A stretch of DNA of 64,000 nt from positions 124,001-188,000 of the forward strand of contig NZ_CP121197.1 in the NCBI RefSeq assembly GCF_029625215.1. The letters are read 5' to 3'. The stretch comes from Aurantibacillus circumpalustris. GTDB taxonomy: Bacteria > Bacteroidota > Bacteroidia > B-17B0 > Aurantibacillaceae. The position numbers were made by a program, and so were the translations under genes. The notes under the pieces are model-generated. The model was not told where the DNA came from, made no database searches, and saw only the letters and a program-made list of their open reading frames with translations. Shown in pieces: positions 29,101-37,157 of this stretch (position 1 is the stretch's first letter; every line of letters starts with the position of its first letter).

Positions 29101-29486
29101 GTGAATTAGATGATTTAAAACAAGCCGTTCAAAATGCATCATTGGAGCAAAAAGATCCTTTGGTTATTTATAAGTTGGAGTCCTTTAATCTTTTCAAAGA
29201 AATGATTAATAAGGCAAACAAAGAAGTAATTTCTTTCTTAATGAAAGGTGGTTTGCCAAACGAAAATAATAATCAACCTCAGGCACGTTTTACTCAAGAG
29301 GCACCGCAACAGAAAAAAGAAAAGTTAGTGGAGACCCGTGACGAACATGCTATTGAAGAACAAAACGCGCAACAAAAACCAAAGTCTCAACCTATTCGTG
29401 TGGAAGCAAAAATAGGGCGTAACGACCCTTGTCCTTGCGGTAGTGGTAAAAAATACAAAGCTTGTCATGGTGCAGGTATTGCATAA
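26196..29486 (+). CDS. secA: Preprotein translocase ATPase SecA
   Basis: The ATPase motor of the Sec pathway. [16 protein letters not shown] is the expected N-terminus, so I start at the ATG at 26196. An in-frame TTG at 26163 overlaps a probable -7 box (TACCTTTA, 26167-26174). Walker A is TTGEGKT (about 192-198), with [47 protein letters not shown] and [15 protein letters not shown]. The C-terminal zinc finger is [16 protein letters not shown]. The length (1096) includes the extended NBD insert common in Bacteroidota. Confidence 0.97.
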   Translation: [1096 protein letters not shown]

Positions 29487-29526
29487 TATTTTAAACGAAT
29501 TTATTTCTCTATTAATATTTTAGAAA

Positions 29527-30933
29527 ATGACAAAAATTAAATTTGGAACGGATGGCTGGAGAGCTATCATCGCTAAGGATTTTACAGTAGACAATGTAGC
29601 ACGTGTAACAGAAGCTACAGCGAAATGGATGCTGACTAAAGAGAAAAAACCGACGGTTGTATTAGGACATGATTGTCGTTTTGCAGGTGAACTCTTTGCT
29701 GAAACAAGTGCAAAAGTGTTTATTGCAGCAGGTATAAAAGTGTTTTTAGCAAAAGATTTTATCAGTACGCCTATGATTTCTTTAGGCGCGGTGAAATTAA
29801 AAACGAGCTTAGGCATTATTATAACAGCAAGTCATAATCCTCCATCATACAACGGTTATAAAATAAAAGGTTCTTATGGTGGACCTTTAGGTCCAGAAAA
29901 AGTTCAAGAAATTGAAGATACAATTCCTGAAAAAGCTACCTATGATTGGAATTCGGTGGACTTAAAAAACGCAGAAGCAATTGGATTGCTTGAAATCGTT
30001 GCTTTGGAAGACATGTACATTAAACATGTTGAAGAAAATTTTGATTTAAAAGCAATAAAAAACTCTGGTTTAAGTTTTGCTTACGATGCCATGTACGGTG
30101 CCGGACAACGTGTTATGCAGCGTTTGTTTCCTGAGATTCATAAATTACATTGCGATAACAATCCGGGCTTTCACGGACAAGCGCCGGAACCCATTCACAA
30201 AAATTTAATTGAGTTTAGCGAGTATATAAAAAAGAACGGGAAAATCTCTTGCGGTTTAGCTACTGATGGTGATGCCGATAGAATTGGGCTTTACGACAGC
30301 AAAGGAAATTTTGTTGACTCACACCACATTATTTTATTACTGATTCACTATTTGGTAAAATACAAAAACCAAAAAGGAAAAGTAGCGGTTGCTTTTAGCA
30401 CAACGGTGAAAATTAAAAACATGTGCGAACACTATGGTTTGCCATTAGACGTTGTGAAAATTGGTTTTAAATACATTTGTAACATCATGATAACCGAAGA
30501 TGTATTGGTTGGTGGTGAAGAAAGCGGTGGTATTGCTATCAAAGGACACATTCCCGAACGTGATGGAATTTGGATGGGATTAGTTATCTGGGAATTTATG
30601 GCCAAGACTGGAAAAAGTCTGAACGAATTAATTGAAGAAGTCTACGCAATAACAGGAACTTTTTGTTTTGATAGAAATGATCTTCATATCAACGACGAAA
30701 TAAAAAATAAAGTTTTAGCAAATTGCAAAAGCGGAGCGTATAAAGAAATTGGCAAATTTAAAGTAAGTCGTGTAGACGATTTAGATGGTTACAAATTCTT
30801 TTTCGATGAGAATACCTGGATGATGATTCGCGCGAGCGGTACGGAGCCTGTATTACGCGTGTATGCCGAAGCAGCAAACAGAGCTATTGTAGATGAAATT
30901 CTAGCAAGTGCTAAAAAAGTTTTGTTGGGGTAA
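29527..30933 (+). CDS. Phosphoglucomutase/phosphomannomutase family protein
   Basis: An alpha-D-phosphohexomutase of 468 residues. The N-terminus KFGTDGWRAIIAKDFT is conserved. The phosphoserine loop TASHNPPSYNGYK is near residue 100, the magnesium loop TDGDADRIG near 246-253, the sugar loop GGEESGGIA in domain 3 and the phosphate loop RASGTEPVLRVY near the C-terminus. It interconverts hexose 1- and 6-phosphates. The family signature does not decide glucose versus mannose versus both. It follows secA by 40 bases. Confidence 0.93.
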   Translation: MTKIKFGTDGWRAIIAKDFTVDNVARVTEATAKWMLTKEKKPTVVLGHDCRFAGELFAETSAKVFIAAGIKVFLAKDFISTPMISLGAVKLKTSLGIIITASHNPPSYNGYKIKGSYGGPLGPEKVQEIEDTIPEKATYDWNSVDLKNAEAIGLLEIVALEDMYIKHVEENFDLKAIKNSGLSFAYDAMYGAGQRVMQRLFPEIHKLHCDNNPGFHGQAPEPIHKNLIEFSEYIKKNGKISCGLATDGDADRIGLYDSKGNFVDSHHIILLLIHYLVKYKNQKGKVAVAFSTTVKIKNMCEHYGLPLDVVKIGFKYICNIMITEDVLVGGEESGGIAIKGHIPERDGIWMGLVIWEFMAKTGKSLNELIEEVYAITGTFCFDRNDLHINDEIKNKVLANCKSGAYKEIGKFKVSRVDDLDGYKFFFDENTWMMIRASGTEPVLRVYAEAANRAIVDEILASAKKVLLG

Positions 30934-30960
30934 GCTAATCCTTAACGCTCACTCCTATTT

Positions 30961-32268
30961 TTAAGGTCTCTCTTTTACAACAATATCATCCAATTGATAA
31001 CTTGTTGCGCCTGATGTTGTGCTTTTGTATTTAAATGCAATTCGTGTATTCGTTGATTTGTGTCCACTTAAAGAAACATAACCCGAAGGAACCCACAAAT
31101 AATCACTAGAAGTTGGAGATAAGGCGTAGTTAGGTGAAAGACTTGTCCATATTGCAGTTGTTGGATCTCCTGAAGTATAATTTATTGAAATCAAAACCTC
31201 CAATAAAGTGCCTGAATATTTTGCCGCTGATTTAAAACTCAACACCACATCCTTTGAAGTTGAAATATCAACTGCTGGAGAAATCAACCAGTTTTCTGAA
31301 TTTGAATTCCCACTCACGTAACCACTAATTTTTGCGAAAGGGCTTGTGGTTAAAGAGGAAGTTCCAATAATCCAGTTAACCGAATTATTGGTGACAGAGT
31401 AGCTTGCCCAACCTCCACTATTAATGGTGTTGTCATTAAAATCTTTTAATAGAAATACGCCTGCTTCCAGAGTATTGACAGGAGCCGAACATAAAGGACC
31501 ATTCATATTTACCTCAGCGTATTCTCTTAAAGTCAATTGCATGGTTCCATTATACTGACTCACAATCCCAACAATACTTCCATTTCCTTTTGGTAAAGTT
31601 TTACCTGCGAAATTACTACGACCACTTGTCCGCACCGTGAGAATCTTTCCTGCTTCACAGGCTGTAATGGTTTGGTTAGTGGTAGTTTTTCCAATAGCAT
31701 CGGCAAAAGTCGGAACAAGCGTGTTTGTTTTAAATTCCATGCCATTGAGCTGAATAAGCTGTGATTGCAAACTATTCGAATGTGTTGGGCTTGCAGCGTA
31801 AAGCAAGATATCATCTACTAAAACAATTTTTGCTTGCACAGGATTTCCTGAAGAAAGTTTCACAATGTTTTTAGCCACATCAACAGAATCCAAATAAATC
31901 ATACTGTTAGCTGAAATCAAATAAAGATTATTCAAATTGATTCTGATTTTATCACCCACATACAAACCTCCCGACTCTTTTATGTTTAATTGAATCGCTC
32001 CGCCGCTTTCGTCTTTCACAAAAATCTGCTGGTAAAAATTCCCACTCAGCTCATCACTCATTACAGTGCAATACAAATTCGTATCGCCACCTTTAAATTT
32101 GTAGGCAGAAATTGAATTAGCAGTAACTCTTTCTTTCATTTTACGAATAGTCAATTGTGCCCCATCGTTAACTTGTTTTAAAGGTGGGTAATCAAATTCT
32201 TTTTTACAGGAAAAAACTAAAAATAAAACGATTAGAAACTTTATGGAGTATTTAAAATAGTTTGGCAT
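30961..32268 (-). CDS. DUF5689 surface lipoprotein with C-terminal choice-of-anchor (jelly-roll) domain
   Basis: A lipoprotein signal peptide ends LVLFLVFSCKK with the lipid-acceptor Cys. DUF5689 (about residues 35-240) contains an OB-fold-like segment (FVKDESGGAIQLNI, YVGDKIRINLNNLYL). The C-terminal domain (about 270-435) has WLISPAVDISTSKDVVLSFK and YQLDDIVVKE, as in choice-of-anchor J/cleaved-adhesin jelly rolls. It lies 3 bases downstream of a TonB-dependent receptor gene and is evidently its partner. OB-like lipoproteins next to receptors and secreted nucleases suggest capture of nucleic acids or phosphate esters. That is inference. Confidence 0.82.
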   Translation of the reverse strand: MPNYFKYSIKFLIVLFLVFSCKKEFDYPPLKQVNDGAQLTIRKMKERVTANSISAYKFKGGDTNLYCTVMSDELSGNFYQQIFVKDESGGAIQLNIKESGGLYVGDKIRINLNNLYLISANSMIYLDSVDVAKNIVKLSSGNPVQAKIVLVDDILLYAASPTHSNSLQSQLIQLNGMEFKTNTLVPTFADAIGKTTTNQTITACEAGKILTVRTSGRSNFAGKTLPKGNGSIVGIVSQYNGTMQLTLREYAEVNMNGPLCSAPVNTLEAGVFLLKDFNDNTINSGGWASYSVTNNSVNWIIGTSSLTTSPFAKISGYVSGNSNSENWLISPAVDISTSKDVVLSFKSAAKYSGTLLEVLISINYTSGDPTTAIWTSLSPNYALSPTSSDYLWVPSGYVSLSGHKSTNTRIAFKYKSTTSGATSYQLDDIVVKERP

Positions 32269-32271
32269 AAT

Positions 32272-34800
32272 TTAAAAGCTAAAATTGATAATAAGCATAT
32301 ACGTAGTTCCGGTCATATAAACATATTTGTTCGGAAACTTTGAAACTTGTTGTTGATCCCATCGCAGTTGCTCGTAGCCACCAGTGATTGTGTTTTTTGT
32401 ATTCAGCAAATTGTTTATACTCGCATTTAAATTCAGCGAATACCTTTTATGAATACGATAAGATTTAGACGTATTCACATTTAAAACGAAGTAGGAAGGA
32501 ATTTGCTCCTGTCCGATTATTTTCTGAGCAAGTTCTTTTTCATTGTCCTGAAATTTACCGGCGGCTTCTGTGGTTCTTCGATCCGGATTGGGTTCCACAT
32601 AAATTTTATCGAAATAATTCAAACAAACACCAAGCGACCAAAACTTTTTACCCATAAAGCGATAACCGAGTGCGCTTACTAATTGCGGTGAATTGCCAAG
32701 TTTGTAATTTTTAAGATACACTCTGCGGTTAAAATAAAGTGAAGTGTTATTATTGTCTTGCCAAGCTTGTAATTTTGGTTGGTTACTGTAATACGATTGT
32801 GCAAATCCTGAAACAAATTGAAAGATATGAGAAGTGTAAACAGTTTTCTCTATACCCAACTCAAAACCTCGGTGCGTCTGATTTACATTGGTCATAATTA
32901 AATTCACAAGTGTATTGTAGTTATCGTCATAATAAGTCCTCAACCAGGTTTGGTTATTTATTTGATTAGAGTAGAGTGTGAAACGCAATTTTAAGTTTGG
33001 GTATTTTGCGAGGTAATTAATATCGGAAGAAACAACTTCTTCATTTTTAATATCATCCACCACATCGTTTCGTACTCTGGGTGAAATAAAAACATTAGAG
33101 GCCTCGGGTGCCCTTGATAGTATATTTAAATTCGCAGTAATAAAATTTCTTCCATTTAGTTTATAGGTTCCACCAGCCTTAAAACCGTAATTCAGAAAAT
33201 TTAATTTATCGCTTTCTCCCTTACTTGTCGTAGGGAATTTTCCATTTGCGACATAACCTGTTCTCCACAATCTACTATCTGAAATAGTAAGTCCACCATA
33301 AATATCCGCTTTTCTTAAAGTATATTCTGCCAAAGCCCAGGCCTCCGCTTTATTAATGGTGATGGCGTAATCGTAACCAAATTTATCGTCTCTGTAAATT
33401 TTTCTGTTCGGATTTTCAATGTCGTTTTGTTGAATTAATGGATCAACGCCAAGATTTTGTGCAAACTGATCCACATCTATCCAAAAACTTGCGCCCAAAA
33501 GATCTTCCATTTCTTTGTATCTTTTATTTATGTAGTGAAAAGCATTTACACCCATGCTAATAAATACATTTTCTTTTCGCTCATTGTAAATCAAATTAAA
33601 TCCTGTTTGACTGAGATTTTCAACTCTGTTCTCTAAAATATAACGCGCTCTGGTTTCATTAGTATTTACGCTTTGTGTTCCACTTGCCGAATACAGATTC
33701 GCTTGATTTAGCGCTATCAACTCGTCCCAATTTATTTGTCGGGTGTTTACATCTGTTTCCCAATTATACGTTGCTGCGTCTCCACCTGTATTGTCAACCT
33801 TCGCATAAAAATAGCCTGGCAAATATTTATAATAATCTGGTTTCGGATTTGCAGCATTATTAAAATTTAAACCACTCAGACTTGATTTTCCAAAAGTGTG
33901 ATATATGGTTGAACTGACTTTTCTTTTTTCATTGGGTGTATAAATATGTGATAGTAAAAACATTGGTCTACTTGTACTACTTATAGAGGCATTTCTTACT
34001 TTTCCATTTTGGTAACCCCACAAACTATTGTAGTATTTGTCACCGCTTACGACATATGTTTCTAACGTCGCAGCAGTTGATAGTCCTTTTTCAACAGGAG
34101 CCACAAAGCCAGTGAAAGAAAACAAATGTTTATCATTTAATTTTTTATCTAAAGACATATAAAAAGCTTTAGCGTCAAAATACGTTCCAGGCACATATAC
34201 TTCATTACCCCAACGTGCAGAAGCAGAAAGTGTAAGCGCCCAATTGTTCTTCATTAAACCGGTAGAGTGTGTCAACATTACTCGATGGCGAAACACGCGG
34301 TTAGCAGTAGCATAAGAAACCCGTGTTCCTTTTTTAAACGAACTTGCTTTTGAATCTATATTTGTATAGCCACCCGGACCAGAAGACCCATAGCGGTTGG
34401 CCACATTACCGAAACGTGCTTCTACAAACCTAGTTACGTCATTTAAACCACCCCAACTGCTCCACGAAGCAAAACCTGTCTCAGGATTTGTAACGTTTAC
34501 GCCGTTAATCATCACCACTTGATTCTCTGCAGAATATCCACGCATTCTATACCGAGCTGTCCCAAACTGAAAACTGGCGTATTGCGTAAACAAATCTCTG
34601 CTTGATTGTAAAAGCGAAGAAGCGTCTTGTTCATCCAAATCTGATTCAGCATCACTTCCACCTGTACTATAAATTGGAATGGTGTAATTCATCACAGTAC
34701 TATCCGATTTTTGGTTTTGAGAAACGCGCAACGTATCTGTTTGCGAAATACAATTAAGTGTAACTAAAAGAAAAAAAGTGCAGAGTAATTTTTTTTTCAT
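32272..34800 (-). CDS. TonB-dependent outer-membrane receptor
   Basis: A 22-strand receptor-type protein. The signal peptide starts at the ATG at 34800 (MKKKLLCTFFLLVTLNCISQ). A plug domain includes YRMRGYSAENQVVMINGV and GFASWSSWGGLNDVTRF. The long beta-barrel ends in aromatic TYMLIINFSF, a typical terminal strand. No carboxypeptidase-like N-terminal domain is present, unlike SusC receptors. The frame remains open 24 codons upstream, but that segment (MFLFWSKSLFAG) is less likely to be translated. The DUF5689 lipoprotein follows in an operon, and a secreted EEP-family enzyme is transcribed divergently. Energy-dependent uptake of a large or scarce ligand is expected. Confidence 0.92.
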   Translation of the reverse strand: MKKKLLCTFFLLVTLNCISQTDTLRVSQNQKSDSTVMNYTIPIYSTGGSDAESDLDEQDASSLLQSSRDLFTQYASFQFGTARYRMRGYSAENQVVMINGVNVTNPETGFASWSSWGGLNDVTRFVEARFGNVANRYGSSGPGGYTNIDSKASSFKKGTRVSYATANRVFRHRVMLTHSTGLMKNNWALTLSASARWGNEVYVPGTYFDAKAFYMSLDKKLNDKHLFSFTGFVAPVEKGLSTAATLETYVVSGDKYYNSLWGYQNGKVRNASISSTSRPMFLLSHIYTPNEKRKVSSTIYHTFGKSSLSGLNFNNAANPKPDYYKYLPGYFYAKVDNTGGDAATYNWETDVNTRQINWDELIALNQANLYSASGTQSVNTNETRARYILENRVENLSQTGFNLIYNERKENVFISMGVNAFHYINKRYKEMEDLLGASFWIDVDQFAQNLGVDPLIQQNDIENPNRKIYRDDKFGYDYAITINKAEAWALAEYTLRKADIYGGLTISDSRLWRTGYVANGKFPTTSKGESDKLNFLNYGFKAGGTYKLNGRNFITANLNILSRAPEASNVFISPRVRNDVVDDIKNEEVVSSDINYLAKYPNLKLRFTLYSNQINNQTWLRTYYDDNYNTLVNLIMTNVNQTHRGFELGIEKTVYTSHIFQFVSGFAQSYYSNQPKLQAWQDNNNTSLYFNRRVYLKNYKLGNSPQLVSALGYRFMGKKFWSLGVCLNYFDKIYVEPNPDRRTTEAAGKFQDNEKELAQKIIGQEQIPSYFVLNVNTSKSYRIHKRYSLNLNASINNLLNTKNTITGGYEQLRWDQQQVSKFPNKYVYMTGTTYMLIINFSF

Positions 34801-34927
34801 GCCTTGGGGGGATGCGTAAAAATAAGTAAAGGTTAAACCAGCAAATAAACTTTTAGACCAAAACAAAAACAACTTAGATAAAGATCATTTTCGTTTTTGT
34901 AGGTTTAGAGAAGATAAATTTGTTTTG

Positions 34928-35971
34928 ATGAGACTTCCTGTAATTTTATTTTTTGTTTTTTGCATAGAGTCTCTCTCGTCTCAAAAGCTTGATAAGTCTA
35001 AGGAATACTACATTTCTGCTATCGGATTTTGGAACGTTGAAAACCTCTATGACACCCTAAATGATAAGTGGAAAAACGACGAAGATTTTACACCAGAAGG
35101 AATTAATAGGTGGACAGGCGATCGCTATTGGACAAAAATAGATCATTTAGCTACAGTTATTAGCCAAATGGCAACAGATATAACTCCTGATGGGCTAGCG
35201 ATTTTAGGAATATGCGAAGTGGAAAATAAAAATGTTGTTCAAGACCTGGTGAACTCATCACATCTTAAAAAAAGAAATTACCAATTTGTGCATATTGAAG
35301 GTCCTGATATTAGAGGCGTTGACCCCGCATTAATCTATAACCCAACTTATTTTTCTTTAAAAAAAGCAGTGTCTTATCGTGTACAATTGGTTACAGACTC
35401 TACACACAAAACCAGAGACATACTTGTTGTGAGTGGTTTGTTCTCAGGTGAAGCACTCACGGTCTTGGTTAATCACTGGCCCTCAAGAAGAGGAGGAGAA
35501 TTATTAAGCAGAGTAAACAGAAATGCAGCCGCAAAAGTTGCGCGGCATATTACGGATAGTGTCACCAAAAATAATCCGAATGCAAAAGTAATTATCATGG
35601 GTGATTTAAATGATGACCCTATAAACGAAAGCGTAAAAAAATACATTGGAACGTATTCTGATTTAAGGAAACCAGAAACAGATTTGTATTATAACCCAAT
35701 GGAATGGCTTTACAAAAAAGGTATTGGCACCCTAGCCTGGCAAGATAGTTGGAATTTGTTTGATCAAATTATTTTAAATAAAAATTGGATTCCAGGTAAT
35801 TACGAAACCTGGCAGTATTATAAAGTGCGAATTTTTAATAAAGACTTTTTAAAAGCAGACCACGGGAATTTTAAAGGCTATCCATTTCGAACGTACAGCG
35901 GAGGTTCGTATACGGGCGGCTATAGCGATCATTTTGCGTCATACATTATTATAGCGAAAGAGAAAAAATAG
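34928..35971 (+). CDS. Secreted endonuclease/exonuclease/phosphatase (EEP) family protein
   Basis: A signal peptide (MRLPVILFFVFCIESLSSQ) leads into a DNase I-like fold. Motifs visible are IGFWNVENLYDT (substrate/metal Asn), GICEVEN (metal Glu), NHWPSRRGGE (catalytic His), IIMGDLNDDP (Asp/Asn pair) and the terminal SDHFASY. All active-site positions look intact. Such enzymes cleave nucleic acids or phosphoesters, and export suggests extracellular or periplasmic hydrolysis. The ATG at 34928 is preferred to a TTG one codon earlier. Divergent from the TonB receptor and DUF5689 genes. Confidence 0.92.
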   Translation: MRLPVILFFVFCIESLSSQKLDKSKEYYISAIGFWNVENLYDTLNDKWKNDEDFTPEGINRWTGDRYWTKIDHLATVISQMATDITPDGLAILGICEVENKNVVQDLVNSSHLKKRNYQFVHIEGPDIRGVDPALIYNPTYFSLKKAVSYRVQLVTDSTHKTRDILVVSGLFSGEALTVLVNHWPSRRGGELLSRVNRNAAAKVARHITDSVTKNNPNAKVIIMGDLNDDPINESVKKYIGTYSDLRKPETDLYYNPMEWLYKKGIGTLAWQDSWNLFDQIILNKNWIPGNYETWQYYKVRIFNKDFLKADHGNFKGYPFRTYSGGSYTGGYSDHFASYIIIAKEKK

Positions 35972-35974
35972 ACA

Positions 35975-36120
35975 CAAATTTTACGAATTTGCACTAAAGG
36001 GCATAGGAAAAACATTTGTGACCTTAATGTAAATCTTTGTGTGCTTTGTGGTTAAACATTGTACAAAAAACCACTTAGACACTAAGACCACTGAGAATCA
36101 CTAAGAAAAACTCTAAGAGA
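35975..36120. repeat. Degenerate TTTGTGTG/CCACTTAGAC intergenic repeats
   Basis: AATCTTTGTGTGCTTTGTGG is followed by AACCACTTAGACACTAAG and CACTGAGAATCACTAAG. These are short, partly complementary segments related to the array at 36640-36800. No gene is visible. Confidence 0.5.
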
Positions 36121-36137
36121 TTACTTTCTCCCCGTTA

Positions 36138-36557
36138 TTAATTAATCTTTTTTCCGCTATAGATATTAGAGTAAATCAGCGACGGATGTGAATTATTTAT
36201 ATAGAGACTATCTGTCTTAAAAAAATAACCCTGGATGCGTGTTGCTGAAAAATTCGGCTCCGTATCAAAATTAACTTCAAAAATAGTTTCGCTGGTGGTG
36301 GAATTTGTCATTTTCAAACCAGTTGCAGCATCTGATTTTTTGACTTCCATTACAACAGTATAAGTTGAATCTTTTTTATACGGGTTATTCATAGCGTCGT
36401 AAAAGGTATTACTACTCTTTACCTGACAGTTATACATACCCAGGTATTTATCCCTAAAGTCAATTGGAGTTGCAAGTTTATTCTCAATTGTGTCTTTTTT
36501 GCAAGAGAACCCAATAAGAATTAGCAGGGCTACTAATAAATTGATTCTTGTTTTCAT
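36138..36557 (-). CDS. Small lipoprotein, function unknown
   Basis: The signal peptide MKTRINLLVALLILIGFSCK ends in a good lipobox (GFSC), so the 139-residue product is predicted to be lipidated and periplasmic or surface-exposed. The mature part has IDFRDKYLGMYNCQVKS and several short beta-strand-like segments (YTVVMEVKKSD, TIFEVNFD), as in small beta-barrel or lipocalin-like lipoproteins. No family is recognised. It lies between two blocks of dispersed repeats. Confidence 0.65.
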   Translation of the reverse strand: MKTRINLLVALLILIGFSCKKDTIENKLATPIDFRDKYLGMYNCQVKSSNTFYDAMNNPYKKDSTYTVVMEVKKSDAATGLKMTNSTTSETIFEVNFDTEPNFSATRIQGYFFKTDSLYINNSHPSLIYSNIYSGKKIN

Positions 36558-36639
36558 TTTTATTGTTTTTTGAGTGAAACAAAATTTGAATTGTAAACGA
36601 ATACACTAATTTAAACAAAATTTTAATTCCTTCGACATT

Positions 36640-36800
36640 AAACCACAGGGTGACACAGTGAAAATATAAGTTGTTTCTCCGTGAATCTCTGCGGTTATTT
36701 AACCACAGAGTCACACAAAGTAAGCACAGCGTAACACAGTGAAAATATACTTTGTTTCTCTGTGAAACTCTGTGCAATACTCCTTAAACTCTGTGGTTAA
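36640..36800. repeat. Tandem CACAGAG/GTGAAAATATA intergenic repeat array
   Basis: Two imperfect units run in the same direction (about 36642-36698 and 36699-36800). Both contain ACACAGTGAAAATATA, TTGTTTCTC and a GTGAA-CTCTG core. Each unit can fold on itself, with AACCACAG pairing with CTCTGTGGTT. Related degenerate copies occur at 4530, 21960 and 35975. Open frames through it only translate the repeat. Confidence 0.75.
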
Positions 36801-36820
36801 AATGGAAGAAAAACCGTCAC

Positions 36821-36850
36821 AAAAAAAACCCCTCATTTGCATGAAGGGCT
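36821..36850 (-). terminator. Terminator after the cold-shock protein gene
   Basis: On the minus strand CCCTTCAT, a GCAA loop, then ATGAGGGG and a run of eight T. It ends about 30 bases past the stop. Confidence 0.85.
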
Positions 36851-36876
36851 TTAACTCTATATTTAGAGAGAGATAA

Positions 36877-37065
36877 TTAAGCTAAACGAACGTTAACTGC
36901 GTTTAAACCTTTTTTACCTTCTTGAATTTCAAAAACTACGTTATCATTCTCACGAATGTCTTCTTGTAATCCTGTTGCGTGTACAAAGATATCTTGTCCA
37001 CCTTCTTCTTTAATAAATCCGAAACCTTTTGCTTCGTTAAAAAATTTTACTACTCCGTTTTTCAT
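36877..37065 (-). CDS. Cold-shock domain protein (CspA family)
   Basis: A 62-residue single cold-shock domain: MKNGVVKFFNEAKGFGFIKE with RNP1 (KGFGFI), then DIFVHAT (RNP2), then VVFEIQEGKKGLNAVNV. It binds single-stranded RNA or DNA as a chaperone. It lies 92 bases downstream of an RhlE-like helicase on the same strand and has its own terminator. A joint role in RNA unfolding at low temperature or during growth transitions is likely. Confidence 0.95.
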   Translation of the reverse strand: MKNGVVKFFNEAKGFGFIKEEGGQDIFVHATGLQEDIRENDNVVFEIQEGKKGLNAVNVRLA

Positions 37066-37157
37066 TTTGTTTTGTTTTTTTGTCCTGTTTCCAGAACGGT
37101 TATTTATTTGTTTATTGTTTGTTTGTGTCTAATTACATTTTCTCAAAGCACCGTGCT

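Noticed and set aside
34801-34872. 24-codon N-terminal extension of the TonB receptor
   Set aside because: The signal peptide starts exactly at the ATG at 34800, and an extension would bury it.
36484-36777. 97-codon minus-strand frame across the intergenic repeats
   Set aside because: It translates the CACAGAG repeat (YFHCVTL appears twice) and overlaps the start of a better lipoprotein gene.
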